Part shown: in pieces, positions 63,434-64,000 of the stretch | How positions within the stretch are numbered: the first letter of the stretch is position 1 | Layout: every line of letters begins with the position of its first letter | Assembly: GCA_025359785.1 (NCBI GenBank) | Contig: JANYET010000014.1 | Span: forward strand, 62,001 to 126,000 | Direction: 5' to 3' | Length of the DNA stretch: 64,000 nucleotides | Source: Alphaproteobacteria bacterium | GTDB lineage: Bacteria > Pseudomonadota > Alphaproteobacteria > Caulobacterales > Caulobacteraceae | Notes under the pieces: model-generated | Databases searched by the model: none | What the model was told of the DNA's origin: nothing | What the model saw: the letters and a program-made list of their open reading frames with translations, nothing else | Made by a program: the position numbers and the translations under genes

Positions 63434-64000
63434 CCGGCTGACGCCGCAGATCGCCTCCAGGTTCGCCGGCATCGCGCTCGGCCACGTCGAACGGGAGTAC
63501 CCCAACAAGCTCGATCACGTGCTGGACGGCCCGGCCGACGCCGGCGGCCCCCGCGACCTGCACCCGATCTTCTACGGCAGCTTCGACTGGCACTCCTGCG
63601 TCCACGGCTACTGGCTGCTGGCGACCCTGCTGCGCCGCCAGCCCGGAATCCCCGAGGCCGAGGCCATCCGCGCGCTGTTCGACCGCGCCTTCACCACCGA
63701 GAACGTCGCCGCCGAGGTCGCCTACCTCGCCCGGCCCTCGTCACGCGGCTTCGAGCGGCCCTACGGCTGGGGCTGGCTGCTGAAGCTGCAGGCCGAGCTG
63801 CTGGCGCATGAGGCACCCCCCTCGTCGGCAAAATGGGCCGCCATCCACCAGCCGCATGCCGAGGTCTTCGCCGAGCGCTTTCGGGCGTTCCTCCCCAAGG
63901 CGGATTATCCCATCCGCACCGGCGTACATTCTTCAACCGCCTTCGCCCTGACGCTGGCCCAGGACTATGCCGCCGCCGCCGGCGACACCGCGCTGACCGC
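63414..64000 (+). CDS. DUF2891 family protein (3' part outside window)
   Basis: The ATG at 63414 opens a frame that runs off the window end, 195 complete codons. It has FYGSFDWHSCVHGYWLLATLLRR, ERPYGWGWLLKLQAEL and YPIRTGVHSSTAFALTLAQDYA, characteristic of DUF2891, an alpha-helical toroid-like fold. There is no signal peptide. It overlaps the DUF979 gene, supporting a shared function. Enzyme activity unknown; the Trp/His-rich first motif may line an active site. Confidence 0.87.
   Translation, partial: MSSRSNSRLTPQIASRFAGIALGHVEREYPNKLDHVLDGPADAGGPRDLHPIFYGSFDWHSCVHGYWLLATLLRRQPGIPEAEAIRALFDRAFTTENVAAEVAYLARPSSRGFERPYGWGWLLKLQAELLAHEAPPSSAKWAAIHQPHAEVFAERFRAFLPKADYPIRTGVHSSTAFALTLAQDYAAAAGDTALT

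Noticed and set aside
1-64000. CRISPR array, IS element or prophage
   Set aside because: No regularly spaced direct repeats, transposase, integrase or phage structural genes were seen; most genes are in familiar vertical contexts.

Overview
The window is high-GC, gene-dense chromosomal DNA from an alphaproteobacterium, most probably a member of the Caulobacteraceae (Caulobacter/Phenylobacterium-like). This rests on gene content and order as I know them from that family: a MucR/Ros regulator beside hemA (ALA synthase), DUF177-plsX-fabH-ihfA-merR, glyA-nrdR-rib-nusB-thiL, hdaA-ppk-ppx, and lptF-lptG-lptD-surA-pdxA-rsmA. Many GTG/TTG starts, 4-base stop/start overlaps and GC-rich palindromic intergenic repeats fit as well. 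No species can be named from the sequence alone. I saw no prophage, insertion sequence, CRISPR array or rRNA operon.

Layout: 1-4.2 kb, leftward: cytochrome bc1 chaperone, DUF177, plsX, fabH, ihfA and a MerR regulator cut by the window edge (lipid synthesis, nucleoid protein). 4.3-10.6 kb: bamE, membrane pyrophosphatase, two exported proteins (FliL-like; two-lobed aspartyl protease), DEAD-box helicase. 10.6-15.7 kb, leftward: glyA, nrdR, a RibD reductase domain without its deaminase, ribE, ribH, nusB, thiL; no ribBA is present. 15.9-17.6 kb: mucR and hemA. 17.7-24.2 kb, leftward: an amidohydrolase, then valine-degradation genes (acyl-CoA dehydrogenase, 3-hydroxyisobutyryl-CoA hydrolase, 3-hydroxyisobutyrate dehydrogenase) interrupted by a type II toxin-antitoxin pair and an exported methyltransferase-like protein. 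24.3-29.9 kb: hemB, a secreted DUF6438/ankyrin protein, and a leftward run of accessory metabolic enzymes. 29.9-37.2 kb, rightward: motB, bpt, hdaA, ppk, ppx, a 2-hydroxyacid dehydrogenase.

37.2-37.8 kb has no protein gene. It holds a leftward candidate structured RNA (three GNRA hairpins with G-U wobbles) and a 150-bp inverted-repeat element. 37.8-41.1 kb: rnd, purM and a cation/Ca2+ exchanger. 41.3-46.0 kb, leftward: a flavin/Fe-S NAD(P)H:ferredoxin oxidoreductase overlapping the two subunits of a 2-oxoacid:ferredoxin oxidoreductase. 46.3-48.4 kb: a 53-residue small ORF, two palindromic repeats, tig and tRNA-Leu(TAG). 48.5-53.5 kb: an unknown protein, a glycosyltransferase, an I78 inhibitor-like lipoprotein, holC, a hydrolase and pepA. 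53.6-61.7 kb, rightward: lptF, lptG, lptD, surA, pdxA, rsmA (outer-membrane biogenesis, vitamin B6, ribosome maturation). 61.8-64 kb: DUF969, DUF979 and a truncated DUF2891 gene, probably a split permease and its partner.

Most genes are housekeeping genes in their usual neighbourhoods. The unusual points are the shortened riboflavin operon, the toxin-antitoxin insertion in the valine operon, the degenerate zinc site in MucR, the uncharacterised RNA/repeat region near 37.5 kb, and the DUF969-DUF979-DUF2891 block.
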